Positions 46,138 through 55,134 of a stretch of 64,000 nucleotides of DNA are shown in pieces (within the stretch, counting starts at the first letter, position 1; the number at the start of each line of letters is the position of its first letter). Location: the NCBI RefSeq assembly GCF_007280415.1, contig NZ_VKKU01000002.1:868001-932000 (forward strand), in the 5' to 3' direction. The stretch is from Sphingorhabdus contaminans. Lineage in GTDB: Bacteria > Pseudomonadota > Alphaproteobacteria > Sphingomonadales > Sphingomonadaceae. Below the pieces are notes generated by a model, which saw nothing but the letters and a program-made list of their open reading frames with translations, did no database searches and was not told the DNA's origin. A program made the position numbers and the translations under genes.

Positions 46138-46440
46138 ATGAGCAATCATTCGCTAAAGCTGGCAGGTGCGGCCGTCGCATTGTCTGCCGCCATCACCCTG
46201 GCCACTGCACCCGTACAAGCCGCCGATGGAAAAGAAAAATGCTATGGCGTTTCGCTGAAGGGCAAGAATGACTGTGCCGCAGGCCCAGGAACCAGCTGCG
46301 CCGGAACTTCGACAGTCGACTATCAGGGAAATGCCTGGAAGCTCGTCGCGAAGGGATCGTGCATAAAGATGGGTGGCACATTGACGGCCCATAGCGGTAA
46401 TGCAAAGCCGGTTCCGCAGAAAGCCGGCAACAAAGGATAA
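46138..46440 (+). CDS. bufA1: BufA1 family (DUF2282) bufferin precursor
   Basis: A 100-residue exported protein: a signal peptide to about residue 28 (ATAPVQA), then a short Cys-bearing core [21 protein letters not shown] with Cys 35, 46, 54, and a final Cys 75 in [14 protein letters not shown]2282 proteins are ribosomal precursors whose Cys residues are oxidatively modified by a DUF692 enzyme to give copper-binding bufferins. The ATG at 46138 follows TTGGAGAG. There is no bufBC on this strand; the modifying pair sits in the convergent unit, so it may be shared. Confidence 0.87.
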   Translation: MSNHSLKLAGAAVALSAAITLATAPVQAADGKEKCYGVSLKGKNDCAAGPGTSCAGTSTVDYQGNAWKLVAKGSCIKMGGTLTAHSGNAKPVPQKAGNKG

Positions 46441-46660
46441 GGTCTGTCCTGAATTTGCGGATGGACGCAATGTCCGATGAAATGCAGATCCCTGTTCCGG
46501 TAACCCACTCCTCCCTTGGCCGGATCATCCCCCACCTGCGAATCACCGGACATTACCTTGCCCAACCACCTTCGGGTCGCGCCATGTGCGTCGGGGTCCA
46601 TCCGCAATACCATCATGATCATTGCCCCCGCCCGGCACCTTTTCGTGAAACGGAGAGAAA

Positions 46661-47110
46661 ATGAAAATCACCGCTTTTTATAACCGCCTGGTTTCATGGC
46701 TTCCCGAAAGCTGGGTCGAGCAACTTACATTATTATTTGTCCGAGTTTCCCTTGCGGGGATTTTTTGGCGATCGGGCCGTACCAAGATTGAAGAGGGCAG
46801 TTGGCTCTCGATCAGCGACACTGCCAAATTCCTGTTTCAGGAAGAATATAGCAACGTCCCTCTCCCCCCTCTTTTTGCGACCTATATGGCGACCTATGCC
46901 GAGCATCTTTTTCCGATCCTGCTGGTCATTGGTCTGTGTACGCGATTGTCCGCACTCGCTTTGCTTGGCATGACGATGGTGATCCAGATTTTCGTCTATC
47001 CCGAAGCCTGGTGGTCGGTACATATGATCTGGGTTGCACTTGCTCTGGTATTGATTGTGCGCGGTCCCGGCCGGATTTCGAGCGATGCATTTATCGCCAA
47101 GCGGTTCTGA
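46661..47110 (+). CDS. DoxX family membrane protein
   Basis: A 149-residue protein with four hydrophobic helices: ESWVEQLTLLFVRVSLAGIFWRSGRTK, then YAEHLFPILLVIGLCTRLSALALLGMTMVIQIFVYP. DoxX proteins often accompany bufferin operons (as BufD) and may have a role in redox balance or membrane transport. The 220 bases before it hold no clear gene or terminator, so it is likely cotranscribed with bufA1. It ends 8 bases from the convergent bufC. Confidence 0.85.
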   Translation: MKITAFYNRLVSWLPESWVEQLTLLFVRVSLAGIFWRSGRTKIEEGSWLSISDTAKFLFQEEYSNVPLPPLFATYMATYAEHLFPILLVIGLCTRLSALALLGMTMVIQIFVYPEAWWSVHMIWVALALVLIVRGPGRISSDAFIAKRF

Positions 47111-47118
47111 TTGCTTTT

Positions 47119-47901
47119 TTAAGGCGCCTGGGTACGCACGGCGACAATAAAACCATTATTCAGCCATCGGCCCAACATTGCGCCTGCGTCTGCGACGGCC
47201 GATTCATGGGGGCGCAGTTTGAAAAGCAGGTCGAGAACATCACCAAAATGCGCACCGCCTACCATGGCGTTGAGCGCCGGGCTTTCGAAAGCGGGTGCCG
47301 TTATGAAAGTCGGCTGTTCCCCGTCACGATATACATGGCAGGCCATGGGTTCATTCAGCGAATAGGGCGGACAGGATACATCGTCTGAATCGCATGCGTG
47401 CCAGATCGCAGCGACATCATGGTGCACCAGGCTGGTGCTGATACCGGGTATGAAATCCAGGCAGAGGGCGCCCCAGTCCTTGTCACTAAATGCGGCCGTT
47501 GAATCTGCGAAATCACCCGTCGTATATGGTTCGGCATTGGCCGCGCCAAAGGCACGATGCATGGACCATTCTATCCATGCCAGCTCGCTTACCTCCGGGT
47601 CTTTTGCAAAGAGTTCGGCAAGGGTGCGATCAAATCCTGCGCCTACATCATCAAGTGTCCAGCCGCACGGTGGATTGATGATTACATGGTGCGCTGCGGC
47701 CTGGTGAAAAACCTCTTCACCGATCCAGCGCGCCGTCCGCTTGAACGTATCGCTTAACGCTTCGATCAATGTCGTGCGGTAGTTGTTTCGATAAATGCCC
47801 AATCCGGCATCGAATTTCGACGATGAAGCCTCAAGCGGATCGCCGTCTTCGGCGAGCAGACTTGCCATGAATTGAAACTGCCGTTCGGCGAGCGAGGTCA
47901 T
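47119..47901 (-). CDS. bufC: BufC-type partner protein (DUF2063)
   Basis: A 260-residue protein of the DUF2063 family, annotated elsewhere as a putative DNA-binding domain. It has the N-terminal RQFQFMASLLA, LGIYRNNYRTTLIEALSDTFKRTARWIGEEVF and the C-terminal MLGRWLNNGFIV. In MNIO systems this partner recruits the precursor to the DUF692 enzyme. Its start overlaps the bufB stop by 4 bases, so the two are made together. Confidence 0.88.
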   Translation of the reverse strand: MTSLAERQFQFMASLLAEDGDPLEASSSKFDAGLGIYRNNYRTTLIEALSDTFKRTARWIGEEVFHQAAAHHVIINPPCGWTLDDVGAGFDRTLAELFAKDPEVSELAWIEWSMHRAFGAANAEPYTTGDFADSTAAFSDKDWGALCLDFIPGISTSLVHHDVAAIWHACDSDDVSCPPYSLNEPMACHVYRDGEQPTFITAPAFESPALNAMVGGAHFGDVLDLLFKLRPHESAVADAGAMLGRWLNNGFIVAVRTQAP

Positions 47902-48737
47902 GACACTGCCTGCAGGGATTCACAGCCGGCCAGCGACCGGGCAATATCCAGTTCGTCCAAAAGTTCGGCGAGTGGCGGAATATTGCCGTCGCGCTCGATC
48001 ATCGTCGCGACCGGTCCCAGGAAATGGAGCGCCTCCTTATACAATGACCACACACCGTCGGCGACGGCGCGATCGTGCGTGTCGATAATGATCGGGCCAG
48101 GGGTATGCCCCGCCAGATGGATCTGGCGCACTTGTTCGTGCGGGATTCCGGCAAGATACTCTTTAGCCGCGAAGCCATGGTTATGCGCACTCACATAAAT
48201 ATTGTTGATGTCGAGCAGCAGGAAGCAACCGGTCCGTCGCGCCATGGCGGTAATAAATTCCCATTCCGTCATCTCGTCTTCGGGAAAAGTGAGATAGCTG
48301 GACGGATTTTCGAACAGCATCGCGCGACCCAATATATTCTGGGCGTGGTCGATATTTCGGCAAACCATATCCAGCGCTTCAGAGGTCAAGGGCAGGGGTA
48401 GCAAATCATGGCTGTTATGGGCGCTGGTCCGTGTCCAGCATAAATGATCGGAAATCCACAGGGGCTCTATTCGCTCGGCCAGATTTTTCAGACGGACAAG
48501 ATAGGCTTCATCCAGACCGCAGGCTGACCCGACCGACATCGACACGCCGTGCAAAATCACGTCATATTTGGTGCGGACCTGTTCCAATATGCGTAACGGC
48601 CGCCCGCCTTCCAGCATGAAGTTCTCTGAAATAACTTCAACAAAATCTACCGGCACACCATGTTCGATAAAGTCGCTATAATGGTCGGTTCGAAGACCAA
48701 TTCCAAAGCCGGCATGGGCGCTGATTTCCGGTTTCAT
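47898..48737 (-). CDS. bufB: BufB-type multinuclear non-heme iron oxidase (MNIO, DUF692)
   Basis: A 279-residue TIM-barrel enzyme of the DUF692/MNIO family. Iron-ligand motifs are visible in order: VDFVEVISENFM, HGVSMSVGSACG, ISDHLCW, LLLDINNIYVSAHNHGF and IHLAGHTPGPIIIDTHD. MNIOs use a two- or three-iron centre to oxidise cysteines of a precursor, here presumably BufA2 and perhaps BufA1. It lies between bufA2 (83 bases upstream) and bufC (4-base overlap). Confidence 0.93.
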   Translation of the reverse strand: MKPEISAHAGFGIGLRTDHYSDFIEHGVPVDFVEVISENFMLEGGRPLRILEQVRTKYDVILHGVSMSVGSACGLDEAYLVRLKNLAERIEPLWISDHLCWTRTSAHNSHDLLPLPLTSEALDMVCRNIDHAQNILGRAMLFENPSSYLTFPEDEMTEWEFITAMARRTGCFLLLDINNIYVSAHNHGFAAKEYLAGIPHEQVRQIHLAGHTPGPIIIDTHDRAVADGVWSLYKEALHFLGPVATMIERDGNIPPLAELLDELDIARSLAGCESLQAVS

Positions 48738-48820
48738 GATATGCCATTTTTTAAAATGCGGGTCCGGTGCTTATATGTGGGGGGACAGATAAGCACCGGA
48801 TTATCGCAAGGCTGCAAAGC

Positions 48821-49105
48821 TCAGCCCAGATCGCCGATCACGCCGCCCTTTGACAGGCACTGTCCGACTTTCAATGCCTTGAAGCCATGACCTTTGCAGG
48901 CATTCTGGCCTTTGCATTCATTTTCAGAAGTTGCGCAATCGGAGTTGCCCTTGCAGCTATGCACGCCATAGCAATGAACGGTATCGTTCGCACCCAAAGC
49001 GCGGCCCTTGCTGCCGGTCGGGGCTTCTGCAGCAAAGCTGGCGGCAGAAACAAGAGCCATCGCGCCCGCAAGAGCAGCCAATGTTGTTGTACGGGTAGCT
49101 GTCAT
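48821..49105 (-). CDS. bufA2: BufA2 family bufferin precursor
   Basis: A 94-residue exported protein with a signal peptide to about residue 26 (VSAASFAAEA). The core has six cysteines (45, 51, 57, 64, 70, 83), beginning VHCYGVHSCKGNSDC and ending CLSKGGVIGDLG. It matches the BufA2 periplasmic bufferin-type metallophore family. It is the first gene of the bufA2-bufB-bufC unit, with a SigF-type promoter 52 bases upstream of its ATG. Confidence 0.9.
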   Translation of the reverse strand: MTATRTTTLAALAGAMALVSAASFAAEAPTGSKGRALGANDTVHCYGVHSCKGNSDCATSENECKGQNACKGHGFKALKVGQCLSKGGVIGDLG

Positions 49106-49156
49106 ATCAATCCAATCCTCGAAAAATTTGTTTCACCCATCGTGGGTAGCTTGCTG

Positions 49157-49182
49157 TTCGCGTGAACAGGTCGGATGGTTAC
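49157..49182 (-). promoter_or_regulatory. SigF-type ECF promoter for bufA2-bufB-bufC
   Basis: Read on the minus strand: GTAACC (49182-49177), 16 bases, CGAA (49160-49157). It has the same hexamer, spacing and -10 as the bufA1 element and lies about 50 bases before the bufA2 ATG. Confidence 0.75.
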
Positions 49183-49263
49183 ATCGGGTGAAATCGAACG
49201 GCTCTAACCGAGGCGTTTTGCGCATATTCGAAATTATTTTTCAGGCCATATTGCATCACCCCT

Positions 49264-49289
49264 GTAACTTTAATGCTATTCTCTGCGAA
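49264..49289 (+). promoter_or_regulatory. SigF-type ECF promoter for the cytochrome b/molybdopterin pair
   Basis: GTAACT (49264-49269), 16 bases, CGAA (49286-49289). It differs from the bufA elements only in the last base of the -35 hexamer and lies 42 bases before the start of the cytochrome b gene. With the bufA2 element it forms a divergent promoter region. Confidence 0.65.
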
Positions 49290-49330
49290 CACCCTCTGGC
49301 AGAATATTCGGGCGACGAGGGAGCAGATAT

Positions 49331-50197
49331 ATGGAGCAGGCGGATCTTAAGCCGGGGGATGTGGTAAAGCGGCATCGTTTGTCGACGCGGCTGTGGCACT
49401 GGACCAATGCGCTGACGCTGCTGGTTATGCTGATGAGCGGGCTGATGATCTTTAACGCGCATGGGCGGCTTTATTGGGGTCAATATGGCGCCAATGACGA
49501 CAAGGCCTGGCTGATCATCGACGATGCGGGCGATACCGGCTTTGTCGAACTCGCCGGGGTGCGGGTGGAAACCACCGGTGTTCTTGGCATATGGACCAAT
49601 GAAGAAGGCGAGGTAAAGCGGCGCGCCTTTCCCTATTGGCTCACCATTCCGTCGGGTTATGATTTGCAGGCGGCGCGGCGCTGGCACTTCACCTTTGCGT
49701 GGATTCTGGCCATTGCGCTGACGCTCTATATGCTCCGTTCCTTGTGGAACGGGCATGTGCGCAATGATCTGCATATCCGCAAATGGGAATGGTCGCCCTC
49801 CCACATCTGGCACGACATCAAAGAACATGCACGGCTACGCTTTCCAACGGGGGCGGCGGCCAGGGATTATAATATCCTGCAGAAATTCGCCTATATCTCG
49901 GTCATCTTCGTCCTGTTGCCGCTTATCATATTTACCGGCCTCACCATGTCGCCGGCGATGAATGCGGCGTGGCCGTGGTTGCTTGATCTGTTTGGCGGGC
50001 GGCAGTCGGCGCGGTCGATCCATTTCCTGTGCGCTTTCGGTCTGGTCGCGTTCTTCTTTGTGCACATGGCGATGGTCATATTGGCAGGGCCCGTGAACGA
50101 GGTGCGGTCCATGATTACCGGCAAATACCGCTTGCCCGGAAAGGCCGAGCCGGCACCCGCGCCCGAAGTTGCATCCATGGAAGGAGAAACGGCATGA
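49331..50197 (+). CDS. Membrane cytochrome b (b561/b6-type) subunit
   Basis: A 288-residue protein with four or five membrane helices and heme-ligand histidines: HRLSTRLWHWTNALTLLVML, RRWHFTFAWILAIAL and RSIHFLCAFGLVAFFFVHMA. It belongs to the thiosulfate-reductase/hydrogenase-type cytochrome b group and should pass electrons between the quinone pool and the molybdopterin enzyme encoded next (ATGA overlap). It is not of the MsrQ type. A GAGGGAG site precedes the ATG, with a SigF-type promoter upstream. Confidence 0.88.
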   Translation: MEQADLKPGDVVKRHRLSTRLWHWTNALTLLVMLMSGLMIFNAHGRLYWGQYGANDDKAWLIIDDAGDTGFVELAGVRVETTGVLGIWTNEEGEVKRRAFPYWLTIPSGYDLQAARRWHFTFAWILAIALTLYMLRSLWNGHVRNDLHIRKWEWSPSHIWHDIKEHARLRFPTGAAARDYNILQKFAYISVIFVLLPLIIFTGLTMSPAMNAAWPWLLDLFGGRQSARSIHFLCAFGLVAFFFVHMAMVILAGPVNEVRSMITGKYRLPGKAEPAPAPEVASMEGETA

Positions 50198-50970
50198 GCG
50201 GTTCGAATATCCTGTTGCCCCGTCGCCGGTTCCTGACCGGAGCTGCCTTGGGCGGCAGCGGCCTTTTGCTTTCAGGCTGCGATGCCCTGACCGAAGATCC
50301 CGGTTTCCGCTCTCTTCTGCGTACAGGCGAAGCGCTGAACAAAGGTGCGCACCGGTTGATCATGGACCGCGGCGCACTTGCCCGCGAATTTAGCGAAAGC
50401 GACATGTCGCCGGTTTTCAAGGCCAATGGATCGATCAGCGGGGGCACTCCGGAATATGCGGCGCATGTGGCCGACAAATTTGTCCGCTGGTCATTGCGGA
50501 TCGACGGCATGGTCAAAAACCCGCAGAATTTTGACCTCAAAACCCTGATGGCGATGCCATCGCGCGAACAGATTACGCGCCATGACTGCGTCGAAGGGTG
50601 GAGCGCAATCGGCAAATGGCGGGGCACGCCGCTGCGCCTGTTGTTGCAGGCGGCGGGCCTGTCGACCCGTGCGCGCTACATCGTCTTCCACTGCGCGGAC
50701 CAATGGGGGCCGGGTGTGCCTTATTATGAATCGATCGACCTGATCGATGCCTTCCACCCGCAGACCATATTGGCGTGGAGCATGAACGATGGCATATTAC
50801 CTGTGAAACATGGCGCGCCCTTGCGCCTGCGGGTTGAGCGGCAACTGGGTTACAAGCAGGCCAAATATGTCATGCGCGTCGAAGCGACCGACGATCTTTC
50901 CAAATTTTACGGCGGCAAGGGCGGCTATTGGGAAGATGCCCATGACTATGACTGGTATGCCGGGATTTAG
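50194..50970 (+). CDS. Exported molybdopterin oxidoreductase (sulfite oxidase/YedY-like)
   Basis: A 258-residue protein with a twin-arginine leader (RRRFLTG) that also ends in a lipobox-like LLLSGC, so it may be a Tat-exported lipoprotein. The sulfite-oxidase-fold Mo domain follows, with the Mo-ligand cysteine in RHDCVEGWSAIGKWRG and GVPYYESIDLIDAFHPQTILA. It is related to YedY/MsrP, which repairs oxidised methionines, but is shorter and paired with a different cytochrome b. The substrate is unknown: sulfite, a sulfoxide or another compound. Translation is coupled to the cytochrome b gene. Confidence 0.87.
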   Translation: MSGSNILLPRRRFLTGAALGGSGLLLSGCDALTEDPGFRSLLRTGEALNKGAHRLIMDRGALAREFSESDMSPVFKANGSISGGTPEYAAHVADKFVRWSLRIDGMVKNPQNFDLKTLMAMPSREQITRHDCVEGWSAIGKWRGTPLRLLLQAAGLSTRARYIVFHCADQWGPGVPYYESIDLIDAFHPQTILAWSMNDGILPVKHGAPLRLRVERQLGYKQAKYVMRVEATDDLSKFYGGKGGYWEDAHDYDWYAGI

Positions 50971-51017
50971 GCCCTAACCCCCGGACAGTCCCGCCCCCAG
51001 AAAAGCGACCGCTGGCC

Positions 51018-51722
51018 TTAGGACCGGATGCGGTTGGGGAACAGGCGCTTGAGATTGGCGACCTTCGGCTTGTCCCAGGCGACGATGTAGGGGTGAGCCG
51101 GATTCTTTGCCATGAAGTCCTGATGATAGCCTTCGGCAGGGTAAAAGCTGAAGCCCTCGATCTTTGTCACAATCGGCTTCTTCCAATATTTGGCCTTGCT
51201 CAACTGCGCGATGTAGGCGGATGCTGCTGCACGCTGGGCGGCGTTGGCCGGGAAGATGGCGGTGCGGTACTGGCGGCCGGTATCGGGACCCTGCCGGTTC
51301 AACTGCGTCGGATCATGCGTGACGGAAAAGAAGATGTGCAACAGGTCGTTATAGCTGACGACGGCGGGGTTATAGCGGATGCGGACCGATTCCGCATGGT
51401 CCGTGATTCCGCTGCTGACGCTGTCATAATCGGCGCTGGCCTTGGTCCCGCCGGAATAGCCGGACTCGACACTCGTCACGCCTTTGACGCGTTCGAACAC
51501 ACCTTCAATGCCCCAGAAACAGCCGCCGGCAAAAACCGCCGTCTGGGTCCCTTTGGGTTCGGTGATCGGGGCCTTGGGGGCGGCGATGGCAATGCCTTCG
51601 GCGGCATGGGCCATGGCGATGGGTGATGTGCCCTCGGGTCCGCATGCCGCGGTGAAGGCAAGGGCCGTTGCCAGAAGCAACAGGCGGGGGGTGCGTTTAT
51701 TGCGGGGAAGGTGACTCGACAT
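51018..51722 (-). CDS. msrA: Exported peptide methionine (S)-sulfoxide reductase MsrA
   Basis: A 234-residue MsrA whose catalytic Cys is in VFAGGCFWGIEGVFERV; GYSGG, HAESVRI and GYHQDFM are also conserved. Unlike cytosolic MsrA, it has an N-terminal hydrophobic helix (LLLLATALAFTAACG) with a lipobox-like AAC, so it should act in the periplasm. The ATG at 51722 was chosen over one 19 codons upstream. It overlaps the small upstream ORF, with which it shares a SigF-type promoter. Confidence 0.9.
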   Translation of the reverse strand: MSSHLPRNKRTPRLLLLATALAFTAACGPEGTSPIAMAHAAEGIAIAAPKAPITEPKGTQTAVFAGGCFWGIEGVFERVKGVTSVESGYSGGTKASADYDSVSSGITDHAESVRIRYNPAVVSYNDLLHIFFSVTHDPTQLNRQGPDTGRQYRTAIFPANAAQRAAASAYIAQLSKAKYWKKPIVTKIEGFSFYPAEGYHQDFMAKNPAHPYIVAWDKPKVANLKRLFPNRIRS

Positions 51723-51879
51723 GGACAGGCGCTCCAACCGTGATTGAACGGCCCGTATCGGTATCGGCGCTGCTGGCATTTGCCGGATTGATAACGGTCA
51801 GCCCTGCAAGGCCGAGGGCAAAGCCACCGGCAAGGCTGAGGAAAAGATCCGAGCGCAGAAAGTTAAAGATACGGTCCAT
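51697..51879 (-). CDS. Small predicted membrane protein upstream of msrA
   Basis: A 60-residue protein, MDRIFNFLRSDLFLSLAGGF then ALGLAGLTVINPANASSADT: one hydrophobic helix and a short soluble tail. It overlaps msrA by 26 bases in another frame. Its ATG lies about 22 bases after a SigF-type -10, so it would be the first gene of the msrA unit. I do not recognise a family. It could be a regulatory leader peptide or a real small protein. Confidence 0.45.
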   Translation of the reverse strand: MDRIFNFLRSDLFLSLAGGFALGLAGLTVINPANASSADTDTGRSITVGAPVHVESPSPQ

Positions 51880-51901
51880 TATTTTCTCTTGTTATCGCCT
51901 G

Positions 51902-51927
51902 TTCGGCGGCAGGAGCAGATACGTTAC
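51902..51927 (-). promoter_or_regulatory. SigF-type ECF promoter for the small ORF and msrA
   Basis: Read on the minus strand: GTAACG (51927-51922), 16 bases, CGAA (51905-51902). It differs from the bufA elements only at the last base of the hexamer. It lies immediately before the small ORF that leads into msrA. Confidence 0.65.
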
Positions 51928-52002
51928 CCTGCCGCAAAAAGTTTCAAGCAGAGGTCACGTTAAATCGTCCTTAACGCGCCGTTTTCTTCTGTTCATTTGC
52001 GC

Positions 52003-53256
<1,254 letters not shown>

Positions 53257-53274
53257 CTAATGCCTCACCGAAAA

Positions 53275-55023
53275 TTACGCAACCCTTGTGGCCGGGATTA
53301 ATCCGCGTAGCGAATTGCCGACATAAAAGGGTGCGTCCAGATCGGCGGCGAACAGGTCCGCCTCGACCGCGCGGCCGGTGTCGACAAGCTCGCGACGCAG
53401 GACGGAGGGCAAAAGCCCGGCCTCCAGCCGGGGCGTGTGCAGCATCCCGTCGCGCTCGACAAAAAGCGCGGTGATGCTGCCTTCGGTCAGGCGGCCGTCG
53501 GGGGTAGTGAACAGAACCTCGTCGCAATCGGGACGCGACCGGCGTGCCTCGTCGTAAAAGGCGCGGTCGCTGGTCTTGTGGCGCAAGCGGAAATCTGTGC
53601 TGTCGACAGGAAGCGGTACCACTGCCACACGCCAGGGCGCGCTTTCCTCCAACGGCCGGACCTCGATCGACAGCGCCCCGCCTTTGGAGGCCAGCAGCCG
53701 TATCTTGGACAGCCGGTCCAGATGGAAGGTTGCGGCATGCAGCCGGTTGCGGGCCTCGTGCCGGTCAAATTCGAAACCGAAGACGCGCGCGCTTTCCTTC
53801 ATGCGTTCCAGATGCAGTTCCAGCCGCAATATACCCTGCGCCGGTTCAAAGCGCATTGTTTCAATCAAATCAAAACCGGTCCCGCCCACCTTTGCAAAAT
53901 CCCCCTTTGCCAGACATTCCGCCCATTCGGCGTTCATGTCGGAATCCGCAACGACGCCGGACCCCAGCCCCAATGAAACCGTCTTCGTCGTTTCGCACAA
54001 GGTAAAAGTGCGGATCGCGACATTAAACGCCGCATCGCCAGAGGCATCAATCCGCCCGATCGAACCGCAATAAAGGCCGCGCGGTGCGGCTTCGGTCTCG
54101 GCGATGACCTGCATGGCGCGGATTTTGGGCGCGCCGGTAATTGAACCGCACGGGTAGAGCGCGGCGATCACGTCCACCGCATCGCGTCCGGGCGCGAGTT
54201 CGCCCGTAACAGTGGAGGTCATCTGGTGGACGGTGGGATAGCTTTCAATGTGGAACAGGTCCGGGACGCGCACCGACCCTGCTTCGCACACCCGCGACAG
54301 ATCGTTGCGCAGCAGGTCGACGATCATCAGATTTTCCGCCCGCTGTTTGGGATCGGTCCGCAAAAGTTCGGCCTCCGCCACATCGGCCGCAGGATCTGCC
54401 CGGCGTTCCGCGGTGCCCTTCATCGGCTTGGTCGTCACGCGGCGGTCCTTTGCCGCAAAGAACAGCTCGGGCGAGAAGGAGAGATAAGTGCGCTCCCCTG
54501 TCCAAACCACACCACCATAGCCCGCCGCCGCCCGCGGACGCAGTGCGGCATAGAGCGCGAGCGGGTCCCCTGCATAATCGGCCACAAGAGGAAAGGTGAG
54601 GTTTGCCTGATAGATATCGCCCGCCTTGATATAGTCCTGCACCGTTGCAAAAGCCCTGGCATAGTCCGCACGGCTGATCAGGGGGCGTAGCGGCGATAGC
54701 CATGCCCCCGCCGGATCGGGCAGGCATGACGCCATGGCGTCAGATTCAAGTGTCTGATATTCCTTGAATAATCCGAACCAGGCCAGCGGTCCGGCCGGCG
54801 GATCACCCAATTGTGGCAACAGCGCCGCGCCCGCATCATAACTTAAAAAACCAGCGGCGTGCAGCCCGTCGGCCCGTGCCGCGCGAAGCTGTTCGAGCAG
54901 TGGGCCGACTTCTTCTCCGCGCTGCGCCGTCAGTATTGCGACCGGGTGGGCATAAAGCCGCGCCGGCGAAGCGCCCGTGGTGCGGGCGTCGTCGAGAAGG
55001 ACAAAGGGCGATGCGCGAAAAGC
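53275..55023 (-). CDS. Fused aminodeoxychorismate synthase component I and lyase (PabB-PabC), start unresolved
   Basis: Residues up to about 370 are the chorismate-binding PabB domain, with GSITGAPKIRAMQVIAE and GLGSGVVADSD. The C-terminal half is a class IV aminotransferase (PabC) with DEVLFTTPDGRLTEGSITAL and YVGNSLRGLIPA. Together they make 4-aminobenzoate for folate. The frame has no ATG, GTG or TTG between the tRNA-Gly(CCC) gene and a Met far inside. The only standard start lies inside the tRNA and would encode a tRNA-derived extension. A rare start codon, a sequencing error or a frameshift is possible; the listed end is the first codon after the tRNA. Confidence 0.8.
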   Translation of the reverse strand, partial: AFRASPFVLLDDARTTGASPARLYAHPVAILTAQRGEEVGPLLEQLRAARADGLHAAGFLSYDAGAALLPQLGDPPAGPLAWFGLFKEYQTLESDAMASCLPDPAGAWLSPLRPLISRADYARAFATVQDYIKAGDIYQANLTFPLVADYAGDPLALYAALRPRAAAGYGGVVWTGERTYLSFSPELFFAAKDRRVTTKPMKGTAERRADPAADVAEAELLRTDPKQRAENLMIVDLLRNDLSRVCEAGSVRVPDLFHIESYPTVHQMTSTVTGELAPGRDAVDVIAALYPCGSITGAPKIRAMQVIAETEAAPRGLYCGSIGRIDASGDAAFNVAIRTFTLCETTKTVSLGLGSGVVADSDMNAEWAECLAKGDFAKVGGTGFDLIETMRFEPAQGILRLELHLERMKESARVFGFEFDRHEARNRLHAATFHLDRLSKIRLLASKGGALSIEVRPLEESAPWRVAVVPLPVDSTDFRLRHKTSDRAFYDEARRSRPDCDEVLFTTPDGRLTEGSITALFVERDGMLHTPRLEAGLLPSVLRRELVDTGRAVEADLFAADLDAPFYVGNSLRGLIPATRVA

Positions 55024-55097
55024 TGGAGCGGGTGAGGGGAATCGAACCCCCGTATTCAGCTTGGGAAGCTGCTGCTCTACCATTGAGCTACACCCGC
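55024..55097 (-). tRNA. tRNA-Gly (anticodon CCC)
   Basis: A 74-base cloverleaf including an encoded CCA. The acceptor stem pairs GCGGGTG (5') with CACCCGC (3') before a U discriminator and CCA. The D arm contains AGCTCAATGGTAGAGC, the anticodon loop reads TTCCCAA (CCC), and the T arm is GGGGGTTCGATTCCCCT. It closely resembles E. coli tRNA-Gly(CCC). The pabBC frame begins directly after it on the same strand. Confidence 0.95.
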
Positions 55098-55134
55098 TTG
55101 TCCGCGTGCCATTATCGCGCAGGGGCCAAAATGG

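Noticed and set aside
46500-46505. GTAACC upstream of doxX as a further SigF-type promoter
   Set aside because: There is no CGAA 16 bases downstream (GGAT is there; CGGA occurs at 15), so it does not fit the pattern.
55021-55083. N-terminal extension of PabBC (MVEQQLPKLNTG...) starting inside the tRNA gene
   Set aside because: It is a translation of the tRNA-Gly sequence; such extensions are known artefacts and do not resemble the PabB family.
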